Of a stretch of DNA of 64,000 nucleotides, positions 26,566 through 35,395 are shown piece after piece; the first letter of the stretch is position 1, and every line of letters starts with the position of its first letter. A program made the position numbers and the translations under genes. The notes under the pieces are model-generated. The model worked only from the letters and a program-made list of their open reading frames with translations. It was not told the DNA's origin and did no database searches. This stretch comes from Herpetosiphon geysericola. GTDB lineage: Bacteria > Chloroflexota > Chloroflexia > Chloroflexales > Herpetosiphonaceae. Where the stretch lies: positions 1 to 64,000 of the forward strand of contig NZ_LGKP01000022.1 of NCBI RefSeq assembly GCF_001306135.1. Direction: 5' to 3'.

Positions 26566-27126
26566 TTACTCAATCAACTTGCCCAGCTGGCGAAAATGTG
26601 CCTTGACTGCTTCGGCGATGATGGGATCGGGGTTGAGAAATGGATATGCTTGCGCAGTTTGAAGCACTGATCCATAGCGAAAACTATAGAAGATGTGATC
26701 TTGTCGGAAACTGGAATACAAAGCCGTTTCTTCAGGAGCGATAAAACGTGCTGTATCTTCCGAAAGCAGTGATCCAATCATAATGCGTTGCTGTTGAAAT
26801 ACCACGATGGCCTTACTGCCTTCATGCATAAAAAAAGGAGTTTCTCGCAATCTATCATGCCAAGGATTCGTAATTTTGAAGGTTTGTTCTGGCCAATCAT
26901 AGGCAATAATCGCTGATTCAGGAATGACATAGGCAGCACGTTCTAAATCAATTGTTGCTAATAGGATGTTTGGATCTGTAATGTGCGGTTTATCATCTAT
27001 TTCATGATTTATATCTTCATTCGTAAAGATATAAATTGTAAATTGACTATTATTCATGACAGTTTCCTCATTAGTACAAGAGATTAAAAATAGTATTATG
27101 ATTAGTAAATGTATATATTTTTTCAT
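26566..27126 (-). CDS. small lipoprotein next to the WXG/glutaminase gene, candidate immunity protein
   Basis: 186 residues with a lipobox ending LFLISC (C17) after a Lys-rich start, so it should be lipidated on the outer face of the membrane. The rest is soluble, mixed alpha/beta, with no recognised family. It starts 9 nt after the WXG/glutaminase stop, its AGAGG ribosome-binding site lying in the gap. Base composition is AT-rich, like the C-terminal half of the upstream gene. Order and coupling are those of effector-immunity pairs, but the role is inference. Confidence 0.55.
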   Translation of the reverse strand: MKKYIHLLIIILFLISCTNEETVMNNSQFTIYIFTNEDINHEIDDKPHITDPNILLATIDLERAAYVIPESAIIAYDWPEQTFKITNPWHDRLRETPFFMHEGSKAIVVFQQQRIMIGSLLSEDTARFIAPEETALYSSFRQDHIFYSFRYGSVLQTAQAYPFLNPDPIIAEAVKAHFRQLGKLIE

Positions 27127-27135
27127 TATAAACCT

Positions 27136-28224
27136 CTAATTACAATAACCTGAATCTTCACATCGTTTCATATACTCTATCATCGTTACTTCAGCAGAAA
27201 TATCCAATTCCTCTTTCGTATGGGTATAATTTACTAGAAATTCATTTGGATGAGGATTTGCTGAATATTCATTAGACTTAAAACCTTTTCTTGGGCTATA
27301 CCAATTATAAGGTACTAGGTTTAATATCGCATCGTTATCATTCATTTTGGCATGCCATGTTTCTAATGAAATAGGTTGACTAAAAAGAGATGGATCGATA
27401 ACCATTCGTGTAATTGAACCATCATTATTTCTAACCTTAACTGTTGGTGCGACATGCCATCCCCAGTCCACAATCCCATCATATGAGCTTACATCATCAT
27501 ACTTTTGAGCAGAATAACGATACTCAGTAGGTACAGTAAGATGGGTATCAGGCGCTGTTCCAGTGGCTTGGATATAAGCTTTATCCAATGATTCAAGCGG
27601 TATACCATACCGTTTATAAATTCGAGTAGTCATAATGTGTGCCCTCGCATAACAACCATCATCAGCATATTTAAAGGGAATATCTGACTCATTGGCCATA
27701 TCATTAAAAATAACTGCCGCTTCGGCCTCGCTGACTGACCCATCAGGATAGGGATTAACCTTAGAGCCATAATTCGCGTGCCATTCAGCAAATACTTGTT
27801 GCGCCCACTCGATCAGTTGCTGGAAGAATGGCAGTTTCAAGGGTGGTTCTGACAGAGTTGATGGCTCGCCATTTTCTTGGCTCAACAGTAGCTTGTTGCC
27901 ACCCAAGCCGATTGTTCTAAAATCGTCGCGAAAGAGCGCGGCGGCTTCGGCTTCAGCAGCGGCCATGGTCTGCCGAATGGCCTTGGTAGTTTCAGTACTG
28001 CTTTGCAGAACCTGTAACAAACGCTGAAAGGCGGGATTAACGACATGCTCAAACTCTTGAAAACATGCGTTGGCAGCTGTGCCTTGCCATTGGCCGGCTT
28101 GTAACAAGGCCATCGTTTGACAGAGCGTTGCTTGAATAATTTGGCTTTGATCGTGGAGGTTTTGAAAGCGTTGGATGATTGTGTCTACCACTTCGTACTT
28201 GATCTGCACAAATGGAGCAGGCAT
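27136..28224 (-). CDS. WXG100-like domain fused to a protein-glutaminase domain (toxin-like effector)
   Basis: 362 residues, no signal peptide. Residues 1-100 are a two-helix WXG100-like module with W46-Q-G48 at the turn (AGQWQGTAANACFQEFE) and a long second helix, as in type VII secretion substrates. Residues ~155-300 resemble bacterial protein-glutamine glutaminase: DDGCYARAHIM with C191, WGWHVAP with H257, and VIDPSLF with D277 give a Cys-His-Asp triad in the right order. The enzyme family deamidates glutamine side chains in proteins. The 5' part is GC-rich like its neighbours while the part after ~27770 is AT-rich, as if the toxin end had been swapped. No type VII secretion genes occur in the window. 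Confidence 0.82.
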   Translation of the reverse strand: MPAPFVQIKYEVVDTIIQRFQNLHDQSQIIQATLCQTMALLQAGQWQGTAANACFQEFEHVVNPAFQRLLQVLQSSTETTKAIRQTMAAAEAEAAALFRDDFRTIGLGGNKLLLSQENGEPSTLSEPPLKLPFFQQLIEWAQQVFAEWHANYGSKVNPYPDGSVSEAEAAVIFNDMANESDIPFKYADDGCYARAHIMTTRIYKRYGIPLESLDKAYIQATGTAPDTHLTVPTEYRYSAQKYDDVSSYDGIVDWGWHVAPTVKVRNNDGSITRMVIDPSLFSQPISLETWHAKMNDNDAILNLVPYNWYSPRKGFKSNEYSANPHPNEFLVNYTHTKEELDISAEVTMIEYMKRCEDSGYCN

Positions 28225-28510
28225 TGCCTGAATCCTCGCAACGAGGAGGGCGCGTTGGGCTAGAATGTTGGAGACGATGGAAGCAGAACCCTCAATTCAA
28301 CTCAGTGCGGCGGATTATAGCAAACTAGCGGTATGTTGGTATATAGCTCGATTGGTATTAAACGGCTCACCAATAGGCCTAGCTGCGATTAATCGATATG
28401 AAATAGGCTGATCATCCATAGCAGCTAATACCAGCTTTTATTTTTAAACGGCAATTAAGCCCTTCACCAGAGCTGTGAGTAGGGGGTGGCGTGAGAGAAC
28501 ATCTCGATGC
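28225..28510. other. intergenic region between the WXG/glutaminase gene and dnaB
   Basis: 286 nt with no coding frame. On the minus strand TATAAT (28319-28314) may be the -10 of the WXG gene promoter, but the -35 is poor. Nothing else recognised. Confidence 0.4.
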
Positions 28511-30292
28511 TTAGTAGCCTTCTGGTTGGCGATAGGTCTCTAAATTGGCGAATTTGGTTGTTGAGCGAAAAAAGCGCAAGGGTACAATCCCAGTTGGGCC
28601 GTTGCGGTGCTTGGCAAGGTGAATTTCGGCGATCCCTTTCTTATCCGTTTCGGGATCATACAATTCTTCGCGATAAATGAACATCACAATATCCGCATCT
28701 TGCTCAATACTGTTATGCACAATAATGTTATTCGCGACAAAATTATGCAGCGTATCCACCGTTAAATCGTATACTGGCTCAACTCCATCAGGCTCGATGC
28801 TGAGAATGGTTTCCCATTCAATTGTTGCTTGGAGATTGTTGCTGCCAAGTTCTAGGGCAAGTTCTTGCGGGATGGCAATTTGGCTGGCATGATTTAATTC
28901 ATCAAGGCGCTTCCAGCCATCAATGGTTAAGAATTTATGGTTAGCTGTGGCGCGAATGCTGCGGCCTAGTTTTGTGTGCAGTTTGAAAACAGGCTTTGTG
29001 CCCGTCGTAAAGGCATTGGTAACAGGCCGTGATTCGAGTTTCCAAGTTGCTTGATTGAGCGCTAGAACATTAAACCCTTGTTGACCAACCAATTGATCGA
29101 TTCGAACATAATGACCTTGATCTGGCAAATAGATTTGGGTATCGCCTGTTAGACAGCCCGATTCTCTCAAGTCGGAGAGCATGGGGACGTGGGTTGTGCG
29201 GCTTTCGACGGCCCGCGAAAGCTGCGAAAGCGCAATGACTGGCACGTTGATTTCACGCGCCAAGGCTTTTAAACCACGGCTAATTTCGCTAATTTCCTGC
29301 ACACGGTTGCCATCGCGCTTGCCGCCGCCCTGCATCAACTGCAAATAATCAATGATAATCAGATCGATGCCTGCTTCTGCTTGCAAGCGCCGACATTTGG
29401 AGCGCACATCCATAATGCTGGCTCCAGGCGAATCGTCGATATAAATTGACATGGTGGAGAGCTTACCAAGCGCCTCGGTGAGCAACTGCAAATCACTATC
29501 GCGAATTTGGCCGGTGCGCAGCTTTTGCATATCGACGCCAGTTTCGGTGGCCAAAATCCGCTGCATCAACTGGTCGCGGCTCATTTCGAGGCTAAAGATT
29601 GCCACGCAGGCTTCCGATTCTTTGGCAGCGTTGTAGGCAATATTCAAGGCCAAACTGGTTTTGCCGGTTGCAGGCCGCGCCGCCAAAATCAACAAGTCGG
29701 AGCGTTGCAAGCCACCAGTTAATTTATCAAAATCGTTAAAGCCAGTTTTGAGGCCAACGACTTCGCCGCCGCGTTCTTGCATCTGGCTAATTTGGTCGAA
29801 GAAACTATCGACGACTGCGCCGATATGAATAAAGCCATCGGTGGTGCGGCGCTGTGAAACGGCGAATAACTCCGATTCTGCCTGATCGAGCGCTGCTTCA
29901 AGCTCTTGGGTTTCGTCGTAACCGAGGGCTGCAATCTTACCGCCAGCGATGATCAAACGCCGCAAGAGCGCGGTACGTTCGACGATGCGGGCATAGTATT
30001 CGACGTGCACCGAGGTGGGCACGCTATTCGAAAGCTCAAGCAAATAGGGCACGCCGCCGACAGCTTCTAATTCATCCTTGCGGCGCAATTCATCGGTGAC
30101 ATTGACCAAATCGGGGGGCACACGGCGATTGTAGCAGGCCACTTGGGCATTAAAAATCAAACCATGTTTTTCAAGATAAAAATAGTCGCTAGCGAGCCAT
30201 GGAGCAACCGGAATAATTGCATCACGATCAAGCAAAATCGAACCAAGCGTGGCACGTTCGGCATTAATATCGGCAGGTAACGACTTATCCAT
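28511..30292 (-). CDS. dnaB: replicative DNA helicase DnaB with intein
   Basis: 593 residues including a 148-residue intein; the spliced protein would be 445 residues, normal for DnaB. N-terminal domain ADINAERATLGSIL; Walker A in AARPATGKTSLALN (~205-213), LEMS switch, Walker B in LIIIDYLQLM, and VIALSQLSRAVESR; the helicase C-terminal half resumes after the intein with SIEQDADIVMFIYRE. GAGG lies 5 nt before the ATG. It follows rplI, the usual neighbour in many bacteria. Confidence 0.96.
   Translation of the reverse strand: MDKSLPADINAERATLGSILLDRDAIIPVAPWLASDYFYLEKHGLIFNAQVACYNRRVPPDLVNVTDELRRKDELEAVGGVPYLLELSNSVPTSVHVEYYARIVERTALLRRLIIAGGKIAALGYDETQELEAALDQAESELFAVSQRRTTDGFIHIGAVVDSFFDQISQMQERGGEVVGLKTGFNDFDKLTGGLQRSDLLILAARPATGKTSLALNIAYNAAKESEACVAIFSLEMSRDQLMQRILATETGVDMQKLRTGQIRDSDLQLLTEALGKLSTMSIYIDDSPGASIMDVRSKCRRLQAEAGIDLIIIDYLQLMQGGGKRDGNRVQEISEISRGLKALAREINVPVIALSQLSRAVESRTTHVPMLSDLRESGCLTGDTQIYLPDQGHYVRIDQLVGQQGFNVLALNQATWKLESRPVTNAFTTGTKPVFKLHTKLGRSIRATANHKFLTIDGWKRLDELNHASQIAIPQELALELGSNNLQATIEWETILSIEPDGVEPVYDLTVDTLHNFVANNIIVHNSIEQDADIVMFIYREELYDPETDKKGIAEIHLAKHRNGPTGIVPLRFFRSTTKFANLETYRQPEGY
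28712..29155 (-). mobile_element. mini-intein in DnaB (148 residues, no homing endonuclease)
   Basis: Residues 380-527 of the precursor interrupt DLRESG/SIEQDADI, the site also used by the cyanobacterial DnaB intein. C380 starts block A (CLTGDTQIYLP), block B is RATANHKFL with the conserved Thr and His, and the end is NFVANNIIVHN with H526-N527 followed by Ser +1. All residues for splicing are present, and the short length leaves no room for a LAGLIDADG endonuclease, so it is probably splicing-competent but immobile. Confidence 0.92.
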
Positions 30293-30370
30293 AGCGACCT
30301 CGATGTGGAAAATGTTGGGATAACGGGTGGATTCACAGGTGAAAAGCTGTGGATACCAGCGGCTAAAGCA

Positions 30371-30400
30371 CTGATGCCGCGCTCATTGGCGCGGCATCAG
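30371..30400 (-). terminator. hairpin between rplI and dnaB
   Basis: Perfect 12-bp stem CTGATGCCGCGC / GCGCGGCATCAG, 6-nt loop, 21 nt after the rplI stop. There is only a weak T-run on the minus strand, so it may attenuate rather than stop transcription into dnaB. Confidence 0.55.
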
Positions 30401-30421
30401 CGGTTGGACAAAACGAATGAA

Positions 30422-30928
30422 CTAGGCTTCGGTGCTCGCAACTTCGGCAGCTTCGGCTGCGGGCTGAACACTACCTTCACCATTTTCACCTTCGACCACG
30501 ACATTGATGTGTGGCTCAAGCCCAGCGAGCAAACGCACGCCGATTGAATACACACCAGTGCGCTTGATTGGCTCGTCGAGTTGAATTTTGCGGCGATCAA
30601 CTTCTTGACCGATGGCTGCTTGCAGTTTTTCAGCAATGTCTGAGCTAGTTACTGAACCGTACAAGCGATCTTGTTCGCCAACTTTGGTAACGAACTTCAA
30701 GGTTACGCCATTGATGCTGTCAGCCAAACCGCGTAATTCTTCGCGTTGTTTCGCTTCAAGTTTGCGTTGTTTGGCCAAGCGTTCTTCAGCTTGCTTGATC
30801 AAACCAGGTGTTGCAAACACAGCCAGCTTCTTGGGCAATAAATAGTTGCGACCGTAGCCACCAGATACTTCTTTGATGTCGCCCGCAGTACCAAGGTGTT
30901 CGACATCTTGAATCAACAGAACCTTCAC
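30422..30928 (-). CDS. rplI: 50S ribosomal protein L9
   Basis: 168 residues. MKVLLIQDVEHLGTAGDIKEVSGGYGRNYLLPK is the N-terminal RNA-binding domain; a long charged connecting helix (~40-75) and the C-terminal domain (VYSIGVRLLAGLEPHINVVVEG) follow, with an Ala/Glu-rich tail of about 15 residues. Cotranscribed with dnaB. Confidence 0.97.
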   Translation of the reverse strand: MKVLLIQDVEHLGTAGDIKEVSGGYGRNYLLPKKLAVFATPGLIKQAEERLAKQRKLEAKQREELRGLADSINGVTLKFVTKVGEQDRLYGSVTSSDIAEKLQAAIGQEVDRRKIQLDEPIKRTGVYSIGVRLLAGLEPHINVVVEGENGEGSVQPAAEAAEVASTEA

Positions 30929-31354
30929 GGAATAGCTCCTTTAGTTTAGCGGTGCTGGTGCCCGCCACATCTGCGGGCTTGTATTTACAACCCTCATCAT
31001 GTGAGGGAGCATACCATGAGAATAGCCCCAAATTTGGGGCTGCGCGTTATCTTACCATAGATCATATTTTCTCGTCAAAGTCTTTTAGAAGGGCTGAAGT
31101 CAAAAATCAGAAGTCAAAATGTTAGTACCAACGGTGCAAATCAAAGCTAAGAAATTAAAATGTAATCTATGAACGCTTAATCATCTTCGCGTTTTAACTT
31201 AGGCGCTATAGTTTTGCCCGTTGCGTTTAAGAGTTTTTTGACTTTTGCCCTTTGCTTTCTGATTTTCTTGCTATTCCCTAGCCCAAACGTCTATGGTAAA
31301 ATTAACCGACTTCCACGTTTTCGCCCATCGCCAAAGGATTTTAGGAGTGCAGCT
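30929..31354. other. intergenic region with repeat-like text upstream of the PAS-STAS gene
   Basis: Contains AAAAATCAGAAGTCAAAA (31100 region) and near 31233-31275 TTTTTTGACTTTTGCCC and CTTTCTGATTTTCTTG, which are inverted versions of the same text; similar units occur at 35855-35890. The TTG-initiated frame from 31214 runs through this text and is not believed. No gene seen. Confidence 0.5.
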
Positions 31355-33358
31355 ATGGCACACGATCCATCTTCACCCGTTGATTTAGCTGCTCGGGTTG
31401 CTCAGCTTGAACAAGAAAATCGGATTTTGCAGGCTATGCTCGATACTGTGCCTGATGCGATTGTGTATAAAAACGCTGATCTGACGATTGAGTATGCCAA
31501 TCGAGCCTTTCGCGAATGGTTTGGCCTGCCGCTTGAGCAGTTTCGGGTTACCGAAGATCGATCAAGTGATGATGTTTATGCCTCGGAATATCAAAGCCAC
31601 GACCGCCAAGTGCTGCGCAGTGGTCTTGGCAGCGAGTTTGAAGAACGCTCGAATGCTCCCGATGGCTCGTTGATCACCACCCGCAGCATCAAGCAACCAG
31701 TTCGTGCTGCCAATCAGGTGATCGGCTTGGTAGCCGTTTTGCGCGATGTAACGAGTGCTGCCCAAGCCTCACGCTCGCTCTCCGAAACCCAAGCTCGGCT
31801 TTCGCGAATTATTTCGAATGTGCCAGGGATGGTCTTTCAGTTTGTGCTGCATCCTGATGGCTCTAGCGAATTTCCCTACGTGAGCGAAGGTATTCGTCAA
31901 GCCTTTGGCATCGAGCCAGAACGCCTCACCTCAGAGCGCGATGCGCTCTACAACTGGGTTCATCCCGAAGATCAGCCAGAATTTATCCGCTCGTTTGTTG
32001 AATCGGGCCAATTGCTCGAAGCTTGGCAATGGGAAGGCCGGGTGGTTCACGATGGCCTGGTGCGTTGGGTGCGTGGGGCTTCGCGGCCAACCCGCACCGA
32101 GGCTGGCGATATTCTGTGGGATGGCGTGTTGATGGATATTACGGCGCAACGCGAAAACGAAGCTGCCCTGCGGCGTTTGCAAAATCGCTTGCAACAGTTT
32201 CTTGATGCAACGCCAGTTGGCTTGTATGTGATCGATCCTGTCGGCAAGCCTTACTATGCCAATGCCAAAGCTCAAGAGTTGCTTGGCCAAAATGTCATGC
32301 TTCCAGTCAGCGAACAAACTGAAACCTATCGCACCTATAAAGTTGGCAGCGAAACGATCTATCCCCGCGAGGAATTGCCAACCCAACGTGCGCTCAGGGG
32401 CGAAATGGTGCACCTTGATGATTTGGAATTTCGCTATACTGGCAAGCCAGCCATTTCGATTGAAGTTTTTGCCCGCCCAATCTACGACACCAACAACGAA
32501 ATTGAATATGCGATTGCGACCTTTTTCGATATTACCGAGCGCCGTAAGATTGCCCAAGAGCTTTTAGATTGGCAACAACGCTTCGATTTAATCATGTCGA
32601 CGGTTGAGTTGGTGATGTACGATTACGATGTGCTCAACAATCGCATCGAATGGAGCGATTCGGTTACTAAGATTTTGGGTTATCCCAAGGCTGAATTTAG
32701 CGTGAGCGTCGATGCGTGGGCTGCTGGCATTCACCCAGAAGATGCTCCCGAAGCTTTGCGCTTGCTCGAAGTTGCCCAAAACGCCTGTAGCAGCTATGCG
32801 GTTGAATATCGCTTTTTGCACCATGCTGGCCATTACATTTGGCTCTTGGATCGCGGCTTCTTTATTCCAAACAAAGAAGGTGTAGCGGTGCGCATGTTGG
32901 GTTTGGTGCAAGATATGACCGAGCGTAAACAGGCAGAAGTGATGCGCGACCAAATGCAGGGCCAAATTATCGAAGCCCAAGCAGCTGCCTTGCGCGAGCT
33001 TTCAACCCCGTTAATTCCAATCAACGAGCGCACAGTGATTATGCCGCTGATTGGCTCAATCGATTCGGCGCGGGCCAGCCAGATCGTCGAATCGCTGCTG
33101 CAAGGCGTGAGCCAAATGAACGCTGGCGTGGTTATTTTGGATCTAACTGGCGTGCCAGTTGTCGATACCCAAGTGGCCGGAGCGTTGCTGCAAGCAGCGC
33201 GGGCGGTGCGCTTGCTCGGGGCCGAAGTCGTGCTGACCGGAATTCGCCCAGAAATTGCTCAAACCTTGGTTAGTTTGGGCATCAACCTGAACGATGTTGT
33301 GACCTTGAGCAATTTGCAAAGCGGGATTGAACGTGCGTTGAATCGCCGTTTAGCCTAA
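31355..33358 (+). CDS. multi-PAS sensor with C-terminal STAS domain (RsbR-like)
   Basis: 667 residues from ATG 31355, TTAGGAG 7 nt upstream. A short coiled coil (VAQLEQENRILQ) leads into four PAS domains at about 22-140, 150-270, 280-400 and 405-525 (DAIVYKNADLTIEYAN, PGMVFQFVLHPDGSSEFPYVSEG, TPVGLYVIDPVGKPYYAN, VMYDYDVLNNRIEWSDS). The STAS domain (~545-660) is of stressosome RsbR kind: PLIGSIDSARA, ILDLTGVPVVDTQVA and GIRPEIAQTL, keeping both threonines that are phosphorylated in RsbR. Cytosolic stress or redox/light sensing is likely. The next ORF follows in frame. Confidence 0.88.
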   Translation: MAHDPSSPVDLAARVAQLEQENRILQAMLDTVPDAIVYKNADLTIEYANRAFREWFGLPLEQFRVTEDRSSDDVYASEYQSHDRQVLRSGLGSEFEERSNAPDGSLITTRSIKQPVRAANQVIGLVAVLRDVTSAAQASRSLSETQARLSRIISNVPGMVFQFVLHPDGSSEFPYVSEGIRQAFGIEPERLTSERDALYNWVHPEDQPEFIRSFVESGQLLEAWQWEGRVVHDGLVRWVRGASRPTRTEAGDILWDGVLMDITAQRENEAALRRLQNRLQQFLDATPVGLYVIDPVGKPYYANAKAQELLGQNVMLPVSEQTETYRTYKVGSETIYPREELPTQRALRGEMVHLDDLEFRYTGKPAISIEVFARPIYDTNNEIEYAIATFFDITERRKIAQELLDWQQRFDLIMSTVELVMYDYDVLNNRIEWSDSVTKILGYPKAEFSVSVDAWAAGIHPEDAPEALRLLEVAQNACSSYAVEYRFLHHAGHYIWLLDRGFFIPNKEGVAVRMLGLVQDMTERKQAEVMRDQMQGQIIEAQAAALRELSTPLIPINERTVIMPLIGSIDSARASQIVESLLQGVSQMNAGVVILDLTGVPVVDTQVAGALLQAARAVRLLGAEVVLTGIRPEIAQTLVSLGINLNDVVTLSNLQSGIERALNRRLA

Positions 33359-33370
33359 GCGAGGTGGCTT

Positions 33371-33910
33371 ATCAACGCCGAAACTGAAGCCTGGGCAACG
33401 GAATTAGGCGCAGCGATTGCCCACACCATCCATGCGCATACCTTTCAAGCGCGCACGCCCCAAAACCAAGTACGCTTGTGGGATGGGCGCACGCCCTATG
33501 CCATGCACCCAATTTGGTGCGCTATGACGATTTTGGCCGAGCCATTGCTGCCCGAAACGACGCGTCGGGTTGGCTCGATTGTGCTGCTTTGGCACGATTT
33601 GCTTGAGGATACTAGCGCCGATTTGCTGGAAAACACGCCGCAACAGGTGCGCCAATTGGTGCAAGAAATGACCTTCGATAGCTTTGACCATGAAATGCGC
33701 GAGCTTTGGCAACGCAGCGATTTGACCAAATTATTTAAACTGTACGATAAAACCTCGCAATTTTTTGATGCAATCTGGCTACGCGATGCTCGCTATGCCC
33801 AATTACTCAACCATACTCAGCAGTTAATCAGATTTGTGCAACAAAGCTATGGCGAATTAAATATTGTGAAAATCGCTCAGGCGTTGGCTGTACCACGAAC
33901 TACGCGCTAG
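33371..33910 (+). CDS. HD-domain protein, start codon unclear
   Basis: The conserved part begins at WDGRTPYAMHPIWCAMTIL and LLWHDLLEDTS, an HD-type metal phosphohydrolase core (H...HD), followed by a helical region. The frame is the same as that of the PAS-STAS gene and is open from its TAA (33356-33358), but has no ATG or GTG; the first TTG is at 33476, after protein-like sequence (AETEAWATELGAAIAHTIHAHTF in two parts). ATC 33371 lies 6 nt after GAGG and is one option. TTG 33476 would give 144 residues; ATC would give 179. Function unknown, perhaps nucleotide hydrolysis. Confidence 0.6.
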   Translation: MNAETEAWATELGAAIAHTIHAHTFQARTPQNQVRLWDGRTPYAMHPIWCAMTILAEPLLPETTRRVGSIVLLWHDLLEDTSADLLENTPQQVRQLVQEMTFDSFDHEMRELWQRSDLTKLFKLYDKTSQFFDAIWLRDARYAQLLNHTQQLIRFVQQSYGELNIVKIAQALAVPRTTR

Positions 33911-34325
33911 GCTTGCTGAACTGTCGCCAACCCCATACTAAATGCACTGTAATGAGGATTATCGGAACCCGTGATAAATACAATTGAGCGAAATCTGCGC
34001 CAAACATAAACCAAAACAGCTTATCATTACCCACAATGATTAACAATAAATAGGTTACGCTATATAAGCGATGGCGTAATGATGTTGGCCTAATCATACT
34101 CAGCACAATCACGTTAATGAAAAACAACAGATTGCCCAGTACAATCATTATTGCATAGATTAAACTAATTCGTTGATGGCTTAAACTCCAGAAAATACCT
34201 TCGTGATGACGTGACCAAAAGAACAGATTCGTGATAAATCCATTGATTAGGGCAAAAATGCCAATTTGTAGCAGCAACTTCTTGACTGAAATTGCTTTTT
34301 GATTGAATGTTGGTACTTGATACAT
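33900..34325 (-). CDS. four-helix membrane protein, unknown
   Basis: 141 residues; strong ribosome-binding site GAGGAGG 4 nt before ATG. Four hydrophobic segments at about 18-36, 52-75, 83-103 and 112-132 fill the protein. No known motif. The stop overlaps the convergent HD gene by 11 nt. Confidence 0.55.
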   Translation of the reverse strand: MYQVPTFNQKAISVKKLLLQIGIFALINGFITNLFFWSRHHEGIFWSLSHQRISLIYAIMIVLGNLLFFINVIVLSMIRPTSLRHRLYSVTYLLLIIVGNDKLFWFMFGADFAQLYLSRVPIILITVHLVWGWRQFSKPSA

Positions 34326-34417
34326 ACAACCTCCTCATGTTCTACTTTTGCACTTGATTAAAGCATAAATTCTAGTTTAACATTGTACCAAATCAGTAAC
34401 AAGTAGAAAGTGTGGCT

Positions 34418-35392
34418 ATGCAGCAATATTTGCATGCAATAATTGACTATTTGGCGAATGAATCGTTAATTGCCCCAACTCAATGGAAAAGCTGGCAATT
34501 AACCCCAATTGCTGGTGGAGCAAATAATCGGGTCTATCGTGCTCAATCGGCAAGCAGCGATTATGCAATTAAATGGACAATTCGCGATGAGCGTCGGCGG
34601 GCGTGGCGTGAATATCAAGCGCTCCAGGCCTTGGCCCATGCTGATCGGGAGCTGGGACCGCAGGGGGTTTGGCTCGACGAAGCCAATTTTGCTCAGCCAG
34701 TCATTGTGCAAACGTGGCTCGATTATCCTGCATTATCGCAAGTGCCACAGGCTGCTGCCCAATGGCAAGGCTTGGTTGAACATTATTGGGCTGTGCGCCA
34801 AATCAGCCAAGCTACCAGCAAGCTCGAATTGCCGCTGGCAACGTTAAATATGCACAGCGTTGCTGTTGGCAAGCAGTTGATTGCCGAGCACTGCGCGAAA
34901 TTGCCTGCTGCCCAATTGCCCGCTGAGCTTGAAGCCTTATTGGTTTGGCTTGAAACATGGACTGCACCGGAGTTTTCAACCGTGCCAATGAGCTTGTGTC
35001 GGGTCGATAGCAACTGGCGCAATTTCCTGCAAACGCCAACTGGGTTTGTTTCAGTCGATTGGGAAAATGCTGGCTGGGGCGATCCTGCTTTTGAAATTGT
35101 CGATCTCATGACGCATCCAGCCTATGCAACGGTTGCGCCGGAACAGTGGCAAGCGTTTGTGCAGGCCTATTGTCGCTTTGGCGATGATCCGAGCGCTGCT
35201 CAGCGGATTGAGGTTTATCATACCTTGATGCTGATTTGGTGGGTTGTACGTTGGCAGCGCTATCTGTATGAAGTGCCACGTGGCCTTGATGCACGGCTGG
35301 TCGAGCGCCAGCCAGCGTGGCTGACCACAGCCCAAGCCAAGTATCAACGCTATTTAGATTTAGCTCAACAGGCCATCAATCAATGGAGGTAG
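34418..35392 (+). CDS. aminoglycoside phosphotransferase-fold kinase
   Basis: 324 residues; GTG 34412 is an alternative start two codons upstream. APH/choline-kinase fold: a Gly-rich loop IAGGANNRVYRAQ, ATP-binding Lys in YAIKWTIRDE, catalytic loop SLCRVDSNWRNFL (Asp and Asn kept, the usual first His replaced by Arg), and metal-binding VDWENAGWGDPAFEIVDLM. The substrate is unknown; most such genes in environmental bacteria are not resistance genes. The following gene begins 4 nt after its stop. Confidence 0.75.
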   Translation: MQQYLHAIIDYLANESLIAPTQWKSWQLTPIAGGANNRVYRAQSASSDYAIKWTIRDERRRAWREYQALQALAHADRELGPQGVWLDEANFAQPVIVQTWLDYPALSQVPQAAAQWQGLVEHYWAVRQISQATSKLELPLATLNMHSVAVGKQLIAEHCAKLPAAQLPAELEALLVWLETWTAPEFSTVPMSLCRVDSNWRNFLQTPTGFVSVDWENAGWGDPAFEIVDLMTHPAYATVAPEQWQAFVQAYCRFGDDPSAAQRIEVYHTLMLIWWVVRWQRYLYEVPRGLDARLVERQPAWLTTAQAKYQRYLDLAQQAINQWR

Positions 35393-35395
35393 CTG

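Noticed and set aside
31931-32557. 208-residue frame antisense to the PAS-STAS gene
   Set aside because: The opposite strand codes for clear PAS domains; the shadow has no family features.
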